DNA of 64,000 nt. Origin: Panopea generosa (lineage: Eukaryota > Mollusca > Bivalvia > Adapedonta > Hiatellidae). This document shows positions 22,101 to 33,600 of this stretch, in pieces. The stretch lies in NCBI GenBank assembly GCA_029582155.1, contig CM055906.1:15337828-15401827 (forward strand), read 5' to 3'. Position 1 is the first letter of the stretch. Each line of letters starts with the position of its first letter. The notes under the pieces were generated by a model. It saw only the letters and a program-made list of their open reading frames with translations, did not search any database and had not been told where the DNA came from. Both the position numbers and the translations under genes were made by a program.

Positions 22101-24143
22101 AATGGTAGAATTAACCACAGCGGTGGTCTTGAGGTAGAGCGTCTGTATGACATGCGGAAGGTTGTGGGTTCGATCCTCTGTTACTAGGAATGGTAGAATT
22201 AATCGCAGGGTTGGTCATGGGGTAGAGCGTCTGTATAGCATGCGGAAGTTCGTGGGTTCGACCCTCTGTTAATAGGAATGGTAGAATTAACCACAGCGGT
22301 GGTCATGGGGTAGAGCGTCTGTCTGGCATGCGGAAGGCCGTCCGTTCGACCCTCTGTTACTAGAAATGGCTGAATTAACCACAGCGGTTGTCATGGGGTT
22401 GAGCGTCTGTCTGGCATGTGGAAGGTCGTCGAGTCAACCCTCTGTTAATAGGAATGGTAGAATAACCACAGCGGTGGTCTTGGGGTAGAGCGTCTGTCTG
22501 GCATGCGGAAGGTCGTGAGTTCGTTCTTCTGTTACTATGAGTGGCAGAATTAACCACAGCGGTTGTCTTGGGGTAGAGCGTCTGTCTGGTATGCGGAAGA
22601 TCGTCGGTTCGACCCTCTGTTACTAGAAATGGTAGAATTAACCACAGCGGTGGTCTTGGGGTAGAGCGTCTGTCTGGCATGCGGAAGGTCGTCGGTTCGA
22701 TACTCTGTTACTAGAAATGGTAGAATTAACCACAGCGGTGGTCTTGGGGTAGAGCGTCTGTATGGCATGCGGAAGGTCGTCGGTTCGACCCTCTATTATT
22801 AGGAATGTTAGAATTAGCCACAGCACTGGTCATTGGGTAGAGCGTCTGTCTGGCATGAGGAAGGTCGTCGGTTCGACCCTCTGTTACTAGGAATGATAGA
22901 ATTAACCACAGCGGTGGTCATGGGGTAGAGCGTCTGTCCCGCATGCGGAAAGTTGTGGGTAGGATTTTCTGTTACTAGGAATGGTAGAATTAACCAAAAT
23001 GGTTGTCATGGGGTAGAGCGTCTGTCCCGCATGCGGAAGGTCGTGGATTCGATCCTCTGTTACTAGGAATGGTAATATTAACCACAGCGGTGGTCATGGG
23101 GTAGAGCGTCTGTCTGGCATGCGGAAGGTCGTCGGTTCGACCCTCTGTTACTAGGAATGGTAGAATTAACCACAGCGGTGGTCATGGGGTAAAGCGTCTG
23201 TATGGCATGCGGAAGGTCGTCGGTTCGACCCTCTATTATTAGGAATGTTAGAATTAGCCACAGCACTGGTCATTGGGTAGAGCGTCTGTCTGGCATGCGG
23301 AAGGTCGTCGGTTCGACCCTCTGTATCTAGGAATGGTAGAATTAACCACAGCGGTGGTCTTGGGGTAGAGCGTCTGTATGGCATGCGGAAGGTTGTGGGT
23401 TCGATCCTCTGTTACTAGGAATGGTAGGATTAATCGCAGGGTTGGTCATGGGGTAGAGCGTCTGTATAGCATGCGGAAGGTCGTGGGTTCGACCGTCTGT
23501 TAATAGGAATGGCAGAATTAACCACAGCGGTGGTCATGGGGTAGAGCGTCTGTCTGGTATGCGGAAGGCCGTCCGTTCGACCCTCTGTTACTAGAAATGG
23601 CTGAAGTAACCACAGCGGTTGTCATGGGGTTGAGCGTCTGTCTGGCATGTGGAAGGTCGTCGATTCAACCCTCTGTTAATAGGAATGGTAGAATTACCAC
23701 AGCGGTGGTCTTGGGGTAGAGCGTCTGTCTGGCATGCGGAAGGTCGTGAGTTCGTTCTTCTGTTACTATGAGTGGCAGAATTAACCACAGCGGTTGTCTT
23801 GGGGTAGAGCGTCTGTCCCGCATGCGGAAGGTCTTGGGTTTGATCCTCTGTTACTAGGAATGGTAGAATTAACCACAGCGGTGGTCATGGGGTAGAGCGT
23901 CTGTCTGGTATGCGGAAGATTGTCGGTTCGACCCTCTGTTACTAGAAATGGTAGAATAACCACAGCGGTGGTCATGGGGTAGAGCATCTGTCTGGCATGC
24001 GGAAGGTCGTCGGTTTGATCCTCTGTTACTAGGAATGGTAGAATTAACCACAGCGGTGGTCATGGGGTAGAGCGTCTGTCTGGCATGCGGAAGGTCGTCG
24101 GTTCGATACTCTGTTACTAAGAATGGTAGAATTAACCACATTA
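19131..24143 (+). repeat. Tandem array of an 88-bp tRNA-like unit, about 57 copies
   Basis: Units repeat every 88 bases (for example AACCACAGCG at 20443 and 20531). Each contains GCGGTGGTCATGGGGTAGAG (A-box-like), CGTCTGTCTGGCATGCGGAA (anticodon-arm-like: stem TCTGT/GCGGA around the 7-base loop CTGGCAT) and GTGGGTTCGACCC or GTCGGTTCGACCC (B-box/T-loop-like TTCGA), then CTCTGTTACTAGGAATGGTA as linker. A closed acceptor stem cannot be drawn and T-stem pairing is weak. It is therefore tRNA-derived, like a SINE head, and not a set of working tRNA genes. The consensus has no run of four Ts. The first unit lacks part of the A-box region; the last is cut after AACCACA at about 24143. All units face the same way. 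Confidence 0.9.
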
Positions 24144-27100
24144 AGTTTATGATTGTATAAATGCTTTTGTTATAGAACGTGTTCATTTATAATTTTATGA
24201 ATTATTCTAAGTTGAAATTCAAAACAAAAAAAAAACAATTTTATGTACGGGGGATTTGGGAAGAAATCCGATAAAGTGTATATTAGTTTTGATTAGATTA
24301 GATTAGATTAGAAGCAAGTTTTGAATACTGTTTTAGGGGCTTTCCATTGAGATGAAATTTAATATTACGTGCGTGCATAGCATGATGCCTGCAGACATGG
24401 AGAACTATTGAAATAAAACAGTTAGGTTGCATCAGTTAGGTCAATATCATCAAGCTTAGGGTTAAATCAGGTTTGGTTGTTTTAACAAGATTGTAGTGAT
24501 GATACTTATGTTCATTTATAATTGTAAACAAAGAATAAAAGATAAATCAGAACTTGAATGAAAGCATTCAAAACTCTGCTAGAGTTGAGAAAATGAACGA
24601 AGCATTGTGTAATAGATAATCGAACATGTGTTTTAAAATTGATAGTGAATATTTATAGCTCATGATTTAATGACTGATTGTGTATAAATATTATTATACC
24701 AAAATACCGAAATGGTGATGTTTGAATAAAATTTCATATTAATATTTCACATGAGCTTAGTTAAAGTGTTTATCATTTGTCATTGTTAACGTTTTTGGTT
24801 TGTGCATTGCGGCACCTTTCTCTTATTTGTACAGTGTTTATATAATCATAACGTAATATTAATTTATTCAGAGTACATCTGAAGGTTAATATAAAGTGCA
24901 ATTACCCAGAATTGACAAGTGTAAAACTCGAACTCTATGCCAATATGTAAGGGAGAGTAATAACGTTGCTTGCAATTAATTAGCTGCTGATTTCCAACGA
25001 ACTGGAAATTGTAGTGCCATTACACATTAATCTGAAATACACTTTAGTAAAGTGCAAGCCTTCTGAACTAATCATTGGAATGTGATCTAATATTTCAACA
25101 GTTGTTCCTAGACCGACTACTCTTGTAACATTGTGTATACTTCTAGTTACGGTTGTCTCCAATTGACTTTTATATGTTACTATAATGTTTTTGTTGTAGC
25201 TTTTTAAAGGACCTTTATTCCGTCTTCAACAGATAACAGGTATTGCATTGCATATCCAGTTTTATTTTTAGAAGAAGACCTGAGAACGAATTTGAATTAA
25301 ACCATTGCCCTTCCACAAGTAACTAGCAAATTGTTTCATATAATTTAGACCTAGTAGGCCTCGAACCCAAAACCTCGTCGGTTATAGAATAGTGGACATT
25401 AGATGACATCGATTTAGACCACTCGGTTTCTAAGGTTTCCATACCAGTATGTTATACTTATGTTCCTATATACCATACATGTATGATTTTTAATAGAATC
25501 CTATATTAGATCAACAGAAGTAAAAGTTGTACTAAATAACTATTGTTAAGTGTTCTCAATTGAATACTTCAAGCACAGATTATAACAACTCTGATTTTAT
25601 TTATGAAATTGTGCACTTTTTCCAGAAAGGGAAATGTTCCAAGAGATATCATTCTTGTAATACACAACTGAGCTGTCTAAAATTAATTATTGCTGTGGTG
25701 TTATAGCTTTATTATATTTTAGATAAATATATCCCCTGTATATAACTTACATACAAGATATCGAGCAGTCAGCATCTGTATTTAATAGCTATCAGATGTG
25801 TGTATTATTTAACACTTCCAGCACATATAAGAATAAGACACGAATACGATCCTTGAGATACTGAATAACGAGATGGAGGCGTTAATCAAATTGTTTTTGC
25901 AAGCTCTTTTAAATTTCCGAACCTGACATTTAAAGTTAATTTCTGTTGTTTTTTTTGTTCAGTCTAGGAATAGCTCGTTTTGATACTTTATTAATGATTG
26001 TTTTTGTTGTGTGCAAATGATTGGTTATTCTGATACGAACATATGTTTATTATATATAGTTGATAGCCAAGTCAATGAAATAAATCACAAACGGAGTTAA
26101 GAATGAATGCATTTGCAGTTTATACCAACATATAAAAGGTTACTTTACGCAAACTATAATGAAACAATCTAAGCTCACTCCCCATGTACAAAATCAACAC
26201 ATTAACATATACGCTTAAGAAAAACAGCGACAAGTGAATAAGCAGAACCTTGATAGCAGAACTGCAAAGTTCATTCCAATATTCAATTTACCGCTTCTTA
26301 CGAAACGCACTATCTACAGTTGTTTTATTGTTTCCATGACTTATTAGACACCCTGGCCCCAAACAAATTAAGATAACAATAATGATAAAAACATATCTTG
26401 ACTTGCTCTTTTTGTACCGATAACTTTATAAAAATCTGTAAGGTCTTATGTAAGGCCTTATTGGTCTGCAAGCGTCTGTTTAACTTGGCTATTAGCCAAT
26501 ATATATTCTTAAAGGGAATATATTGGCATATTACCGTCAATTCCGTCCTAAATACACACACCCAGCATGAAGATACACTCATAACTTAGAGATATACGAG
26601 TCTAAAGTGTCTTATTGCATTACGTCTTTATTACAAACATCGGGTTTCTGAAGCCACGTTTTTGTTTTTGCTTACATTCGCCATTTTCAACGAACCGATT
26701 TCGGGTTTCCGATCAATCATCGGATAACAACGTGAAGACTCGTTTCCGATTTCGTTTCCGAGGCTTTGTTCGGGAAGTTTACGGAGATCAATGTAAACAT
26801 TGCGCAATACTTTATTGGAGGACGTATTAAAGTTTTGGCCAATATTCAATTACTATTAATTTGATAACTTTCAAGTCAATATATAAGCATTATTTTGTGC
26901 ACACTGAAAAGTCTGGATAAACGGCGTGTTTGTGTTACTTGCCAATATAATCCCTTTAAAAGCATGTTTTCTAGTTTTCATGTGAGACATAAATGCAGAC
27001 TCTGTTATTCAATCGTAAATCAACATTGTAAAACACCAAGGTCGTAGATTCACATCAAGTCAGAATTTGAAACTAAACTACACATTTTAAATAATTGTTT

Positions 27101-27240
27101 CCCTATTTTTTTCAATGTTGATCTACGAATGATCTACGAGTGTGACAACCCTTTGTGTAACCAAATCCGCAACACTTTGTGTAAAAAAAACATTGGTTAA
27201 GGATATGTTTGGATTGCCCAAGATGTTGGGGACATGCATT
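24144..27240. other. AT-rich stretch with small repeat remnants
   Basis: No gene is recognised. Small features: a short (GATTA) tandem at 24291-24311, similar to the simple tails left by LINEs; a hairpin-capable GCCAATATAT...ATATATTGGC at about 26492-26526; and the tRNA-like element at 25340-25440, listed separately. Frames at 26325-26850 show no family motif. Confidence 0.4.
25340..25440 (-). mobile_element. tRNA-like SINE head, minus strand
   Basis: On the minus strand it reads AGAAACCGAGTGGTCTAAAT (A-box-like, resembling Leu/Ser-type tRNAs) and later TTTTGGGTTCGAGGCC (B-box-like). No complete cloverleaf forms. The SINE body is not delimited. Confidence 0.5.
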
Positions 27241-27242
27241 AA

Positions 27243-27833
27243 TTTATCTCTGTTTTTAAGCAAAGATTGGTGGATATCAAATCTCAAAACTCTCATGAAA
27301 ATATAAATAATTCTGGATATTACCATTACGATTATTTCAAGACATTACGTGACCCAAAGAGATATCTACATATAGAAATAACGCGTATGTATAAGATTGC
27401 TATTGCTCGTTTCCGTTGTTCAAGTCGCAGACTTCATGTCGAAACTGGACGACACGCTTATATTCCAAGAGAACAAATATGTTGTCTCGTTTGCGTTACT
27501 AATATGAATATATTTATTTTAGAATGTGAATATCATGTTTTCTTAGAGTGTCCTAAATATAACACTACTCCCGTACATAATCTATATAACTGGTACTCAT
27601 CTGGGAAAACCTTGTATGATATATATCGATTAATGAACACTAATGGTGATGATGAAAAGATTGCAATATATGTATAAAACATAATGTACAATTCAGAAAC
27701 CAATGTTGATGTAGTACCTTTACAAATATAATATATCCGACACTACTATTTTGCAAATAACAAATGAAATGTATTGTGTATTATGGGCCAGTAGCCTTTT
27801 TTACTGTAAACAAACTTGATTTGATTGATTTGG
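27243..27833 (+). pseudogene. Non-LTR retrotransposon (LINE) 3' end: C-terminal zinc-finger region plus 3' tail
   Basis: An open frame from 27243 to the stop at 27677 encodes the C-terminal region found after the reverse transcriptase in bivalve non-LTR elements. Visible: FKQRLVDI near the start, LHVETGRHAYIPREQ, a CLVC pair, then ECEYHVFLECPKY (H and C completing a CxxC...H...C finger), YNWYSSGKTLYDIYRLM and KIAIYV at the end. No start codon is expected, because the reverse transcriptase and endonuclease that should lie upstream are missing (5' truncation). After the stop, a 3' region of about 150 bases ends with GGGCCAGTAGCC and a TTGATTTGATTGATTTGG tail, typical of LINE 3' ends. The frame is still open, so insertion may be fairly recent, but the fragment cannot move by itself. 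Confidence 0.7.
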
Positions 27834-27850
27834 TTTCAGTTGCGGCCTTA

Positions 27851-27870
27851 AGTGTAACAATTGTTACACT
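27851..27870. repeat. Perfect 20-bp palindrome at the left edge of the foldback satellite
   Basis: AGTGTAACAATTGTTACACT is its own reverse complement. It is made of two head-to-head copies of the GTGTAAC/GTTACAC motif that recurs throughout 28286-31990, so it marks the left boundary of that repeat complex. Confidence 0.9.
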
Positions 27871-28285
27871 AAGTGTATGTTTGGTACATGTACTACCATT
27901 TGATTATAAAACGGGTTCATTTAGTGTAACTTTTTTTTAACTAGAAATTTATTTATCCTTGCTATGGAATGCATATAGTGTTAGCCATGTTCGTCTGTCC
28001 GTCCGCCTGTTCTGTTCCGTAGTGTTTCCAATATGATTCTGTATCGAATTTACACACAAACGTCTATTAAGTTATACATATATCAAAATATAAAGAAAAC
28101 ATGCCGGTGGATTTTTGTGTAATATTGCAGTTTATATCATATCAAAATCATTGATACTACAAATAAAATAAGTATATCAGTAATAGCGGTATTTTGGGCT
28201 ATAAAAACTATAAACCAGAGTTGAAGAAATACGTCCAACATCTCGACAAAGTGTTTTTTTGTTTCAGCAAGGGTAAGTGATCAAC
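27871..28285. other. Spacer between palindrome and satellite
   Basis: AT-rich sequence with no recognised gene. Confidence 0.35.
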
Positions 28286-30860
28286 ATAACCCTAAGTTTA
28301 ATAAAAATAAGTTTATGTGGATGAGATTTGATGAAGAAAATCTTATTCCGACGATAAATATAGTTTTGTTAAACTAAGGGTTATATATAAACTCAACCAC
28401 TAGTAAAACAAAATAAGAATACAAAATAAGTTTGGTTATACAAAGGGTTATTTATAATAGCAACCCTTAGTGTAACAAAATAAGTTTGGTTATACAAAGG
28501 GTTATTTATAATAGCAACCCTTAGTGTAACAAAATAAGTTTGGTTATACAAAGGGTTATTTATAATAGCAACCCTTAGTGTAACAAAATAAGTTTGGTTA
28601 TACAAAGGGTTATTTATAATAGCAACCTTAGTGTAACAAAATAAGTTTGGTTATACAAAGGGTTATTTATAAAAGCAACCCTTAGTGTAACAAAATAAGT
28701 TTGGTTATACAAAAGGTTATTTATAATAGCAACCCTAAGTGTAACAAAATAAGTTTGGTTATACAAAAGGTTATTTATAATAGCAACCCTTAGTGTAACA
28801 AAATAAGTTTGGTTATACAAAGGGTTATTTATAAAAGCAACCCTTAGTGTAACAAAATAAGTTTGGTTATACAAAGGGTTATTTATAATAGCAACCCTTA
28901 GTGTAACAAAATAAGTTTGGTTATACAAAGGGTTATTTATAATAGCAACCCTTAGTGTAACAAAATAAATTTGGTTATACAAAGGGTTATTTATAATAGC
29001 AACCCTTAGTGTAACAAAATAGGTTTGGTTATACAAAGGGTTATTTATAATAGCAACCCTTAGTGTAACAAAATACGTTTGGTTATACAAAGGGTTATTT
29101 ATTATAGCAACCCTTAGTGTAACAAAATACGTTTGGTTATACAAAGGGTTATTTATAATAGCAACCCTTAGTGTAACAAAATAAGTTTGGTTATACAAAG
29201 GGTTATTATAGGTTTGGTTATACAAAGGGTTATTTATAATAGCAACCCTTAGTTTAACAAAATAAGTTTGGTTATACAAAGGGTTATTTATTATAGCAAC
29301 CCTTAGTGTAACAAAATAAGTTTGGTTATACAAAGGGTTATTTATTATAGCAACCCTAAGTGTAATAAAATAAGTTTGGTTATACAAAGGGTTATTTATA
29401 ATAGCAACCCTTAGTGTAACAAAATAAGTTTGGTTATACAAAGGGTTATTTATAATAGCAACCCTTAGTGTAACAAAATAAGTTTGGTTATACAAACGGG
29501 TTATTTATAATGGCAACCCTTAGTGTAACAAAATAAGTTTGGTTATACAAAGGGTTATTTATAATAGCAACCTTAGTGTAACAAAATAAGTTTGGTTATA
29601 CAAAGGGTTATTTATAAAAGCAACCCTTAGTGTAACAAAATAAGTTTGGTTATACAAAAGGTTATTTATAATAGCAACCCTAAGTGTAACAAAATAAGTT
29701 TGGTTATACAAAAGGTTATTTATAATAGCAACCCTTAGTGTAACAAAATAAGTTTGGTTATACAAAGGGTTATTTATAAAAGCAACCCTTAGTGTAACAA
29801 AATAAGTTTGGTTATACAAAGGGTTATTTATAATAGCAACCCTTAGTGTAACAAAATAAGTTTGGTTATACAAAGGGTTATTTATTATAGCAACCCTTAG
29901 TGTAACAAAATAAATTTGGTTATACAAAGGGTTATTTATAATAGCAACCCTTAGTGTAACAAAATAGGTTTGGTTATACAAAGGGTTATTTATAATAGCA
30001 ACCCTTAGTGTAACAAAATAGGTTTGGTTATACAAAGGGTTATTTATTATAGCAACCCTTAGTGTAACAAAATACGTTTGGTTATACAAAGGGTTATTTA
30101 TAATAGCAACCCTTAGTGTAACAAAATAAGTTTGGTTATACAAAGGGTTATTATAGGTTTGGTTATACAAAGGGTTATTTATAATAGCAACCCTTAGTTT
30201 AACAAAATAAGTTTGGTTATACAAAGGGTTATTTATTATAGCAACCCTTAGTGTAACAAAATAAGTTTGGTTATACAAAGGGTTATTTATTATAGCAACC
30301 CTAAGTGTAATAAAATAAGTTTGGTTATACAAAGGGTTATTTATAATAGCAACCCTTAGTGTAACAAAATAAGTTTGGTTATACAAAGGGTTATTTATAA
30401 TAGCAACCCTAAGTGTAACAAAATAAGTTTGGTTATACAAAGGGTTATTTATAATAGCAACCCTTAGTGTAACAAAATAAGTTTGGTTATACAAAGGGTT
30501 ATTTATAATAGCAACCTTAGTGTAACAAAATAAGTTTGGTTATACAAAGGGTTATTTATAAAAGCAACCCTTAGTGTAACAAAATAAGTTTGGTTATACA
30601 AAAGGTTATTTATAATAGCAACCCTAAGTGTAACAAAATAAGTTTGGTTATACAAAAGGTTATTTATAATAGCAACCCTTAGTGTAACAAAATAAGTTTG
30701 GTTATACAAAGGGTTATTTATAAAAGCAACCCTTAGTGTAACAAAATAAGTTTGGTTATACAAAGGGTTATTTATAATAGCACCCTTAGTGTAACAAAAT
30801 AAGTTTGGTTATACAAAGGGTTATTTATAATAGCAACCCTTAGTGTAACAGAATAAGTTG
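28286..30860 (+). repeat. 54-bp foldback satellite array with ~945-bp higher-order repeat
   Basis: Monomers of 54 bases contain AACCCTTAGTGTAACAAAAT, AAGTTTGGTTATACAAAGGG and TTATTTATAATAGC. The arms AACCCTTAGTGTAACAAA and (reversed) AACCCTTTGTATAACCAAA agree at about 16 of 19 positions, so each monomer is an imperfect palindrome. Marker variants recur about 945 bases apart: the AGCAACCTTAG unit starts at 28621, 29566 and 30510, and a truncated unit (GGGTTATTATAGG) lies at 29200 and 30145. The first unit (28286-28390) is of the longer ~104-bp type. Because 54 is divisible by three, the minus strand shows long 18-residue-repeat frames; these are treated as non-coding. Confidence 0.9.
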
Positions 30861-31990
30861 TGTATGTGAATGTGATTTGGTAAAGAAAACCTTATTTCGA
30901 CATTAAGTATATTTTTGTTATACTAACGTTAATGAATTTGATGCTGATGTGATTTGATGAAGAAAATCCTATTCCAATGAAAAGTATATTTTTGTTTCAC
31001 TAATGGTTATATATAGCCGCAACCCTTAGTGTAACACAATAAGTAAAACAATAGGTTTTGTTACCTTAAGAGTTATTTATAACCACAACCCTTAGTGTAA
31101 CAAAATAAGTTGATGTGTATTTGATTTGGTAAAGAAAATCTTATAACGAAGAAGTATATTTTTGTTTCACTAAGGGATATTGAATACCGCAACACTTAGT
31201 GTAACAAAATAAGTGTATGTGGATGTGATTTGGTAAAGAAAATCTTATACCGACGAAGTATATTTTTGTTACACTAAGGGATATTGAATACCGCAACACT
31301 AAATGTAACAAAATTAGTGTATGTGTATTTGATTTGGTAAAGAAAATCTTATACCGACGAAGTATATTTTTGTTACACTAAGGGATATTGAATACCGCAA
31401 CACTTAGTGGAACAAAAGAAGGTGTATGTGGGTGTGATTTGGTAAAGAAAATCTTATACCGACGAAGTATATTTTGGTTTCACTAAGGGATATTGAATAC
31501 CGCAACACTTAGTGTAACAAAATAAGTTGATGTGTATTTGATTTGGTAAAGAAAATCTTATACCGACGAAGTATATTTTTGTTTCACTAAGGGATATTGA
31601 ATACCGCAACACTTAGTGTAACAAAATAAGTGTATGTGGATGTGATTTGGTAAAGAAAATCTTATACCGACGAAGTATATTTTTGTTACACTAAGGGATA
31701 TTGAATACCGCAACACTAAATGTAACAAAATTAGTGTATGTGTATTTGATTTGGTAAAGAAAATCTTATACCGACGAAGTATATTTTTGTTACACTAAGG
31801 GATATTGAATACCGCAACACTTAGTGGAACAAAAGAAGGTGTATGTGGGTGTGATTTGGTAAAGAAAATCTTATACCGACGAAGTATATTTTGGTTTCAC
31901 TAAGGGATATTGAATACCGCAACACTTAGTGTAACAAAATAATTGTATGTGGATGTGACTTGATGAAGTGAACCTTATTCCGGCACTAAG
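30861..31990 (+). repeat. ~104-bp foldback satellite array with ~417-bp higher-order repeat
   Basis: The ATACCGACGA marker occurs at 31248, 31351, 31456, 31560, 31664, 31768 and 31873, i.e. every 103-105 bases. Each unit has the inverted arms ACACTTAGTGTAACAAAA and TTTTTGTTACACTAAGGG around a core with TGATTTGGTAAAGAAAATC. Four successive variants (ending in the one with TTTTGGTTTCACTAAGG) repeat once more, giving a ~417-bp higher-order unit. The first two units (30861-31040) are more diverged. Confidence 0.9.
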
Positions 31991-33600
31991 TATACTTAGG
32001 TTACACTAAGGGTTGACGAATGTGAATTGTATAGCCATTCATTAATAATTTGGTAACAACAGACCTAACGTTTATATACGTGTTTACCCTTATACTTATT
32101 GAAAGTTAATTTGAAATAAATGATAAAGCCAACACAAAAGTACGTGTACATTCTATAATCAAATTCCTACTCCTATATTTTATATAAGCAATTGTACAGT
32201 ACAATTCCTTGATTTCATCAGAAATATATTATAATTATAAAATATCATTATCTGTCTCTGATAACACACATATTCCTACCTAGTATTTGGAAAAAATACA
32301 GTTCAAAGTGTTACCATTTCCCATATTTTGTTTGCAAGACTTCCTTTGTTTTATAATTATATTATTATTTTAATATATCATTTTCCGCTCTTTCACAGCA
32401 TATTTACAATCACATTTGTTAGTTAAAATATCCCCTTCTTCCCTCTATCTATTTTTGTATAGGTGACATTGACTCTAGAATCCAGGAATGCAAACTCGTC
32501 CGAGGTATCTTGGATCTGAACACATATTTGAAGTTTTATCATTGGATTAAAATTAGGGCGTAGAGTGGTAACGTAGATTCGTACTTTTAGTAACGACTAC
32601 ATTGACATTGATCCGAAAATCGTGAAACGCACACATCCGAAGTATCTCTGTTCTAAATATCTATATCCTAAATTTTTATCATATTGCAACAATATGTCAC
32701 ATATTGCCCCTTATTGAAAAATATTGTAACACTAAGAGTTGCGGTTACTACGGATTTATGTTACAGTAAGGATAGTTACAATGCAGACCTGAATCGATAT
32801 ACAATTTCAGGCTTTATCTACTGTCTTTTTTAATATGATTACGGTATATTTAAATGAAGATATTACTCAACCAAAATAATAATGCAAAAATTATTAGAAG
32901 AACTTTGAAAATTACAAAATAACAAAATATTTACTATTGCACCGAGTTAGATATAGTACAAAAAATGCAAGTAGTACAGGTTTTAGTTTTCACGAACATA
33001 ACGTATATATTAAAAAGAAAACCTGAAACTATTGAATAAACATCAGATGACAACTTAAGAAATAAAATATGTTACAAAAAGGGAAATCAATAAAGCTATC
33101 AAATGTATATTAATTTACAGGTAGCATGATCATGAAGGGACTGACATTTATAGTTCATAAGCAGCAGGTGCTGTACGAGTAGAGAGCAAAAGGCATACAA
33201 CTTTCACTCTTTCACTAGTATACTTTTACTGCAGCTCCGAATGAAACTGTAGATTATGCTTTTTTTTAACGTACAGTCCCGATGCCCTAATTTTTTTCTG
33301 CGTACTTATGGCATGAAATGAATATTTTCTTAGAGAAACAGCGGGAGTAACGAGGGGACGGTAAATAAAAATAGAGTTTTGCTCCGAGGCGATACGTAAC
33401 AACTAAGATATTTAACCCGGTAAGAGTTGGTAGTTTAAGAAGAAAGCTATGAAGTATTTATTTCAGAAGATACACATTTTATATTTATTCCTGATGTCAT
33501 TACTATCTGCTAATTCATTTCGGTTTGCTGAAAGCTGCATAAAATACATCTAAGCATATTCAATAGCACAAGAAGATTATTTTTGTCCCAGATATAAAGG
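31991..33600. other. Unannotated stretch with a solitary satellite motif
   Basis: No gene is recognised. At about 32728-32750 an isolated TGTAACACTAAGAGTTGCGG matches the satellite arm in inverted orientation and may mark the right boundary of the complex. Two related segments (GACATTGACTCTAGAATCC near 32464 and GACATTGATCCGAAAATCG near 32602) look like an old tandem duplication. Confidence 0.4.

Noticed and set aside
19131-24143. Cluster of functional tRNA-Ala genes (GGC at the anticodon position)
   Set aside because: No acceptor stem can be paired and the T-stem is weak in nearly all units; only promoter-like boxes and an anticodon-arm-like segment remain.
19162-24186. Many minus-strand frames with recurring LPHARQTLYP-type peptides
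   Set aside because: The 88-bp unit cycles through three frames; the peptides are translations of the tRNA-like repeat and are not conserved as protein.
28614-30494. Minus-strand frames of 293 and 311 codons made of an 18-residue repeat (MYNQTYFVTLRVAIINNP)
   Set aside because: They follow from a 54-bp satellite whose length is a multiple of three. There is no start context, signal peptide or non-repetitive domain, and the frames end where a monomer has an indel.
28286-30860. Telomere-like GGGTTA motifs
   Set aside because: GGGTTA occurs only once per 54-bp monomer, not as a tandem hexamer.
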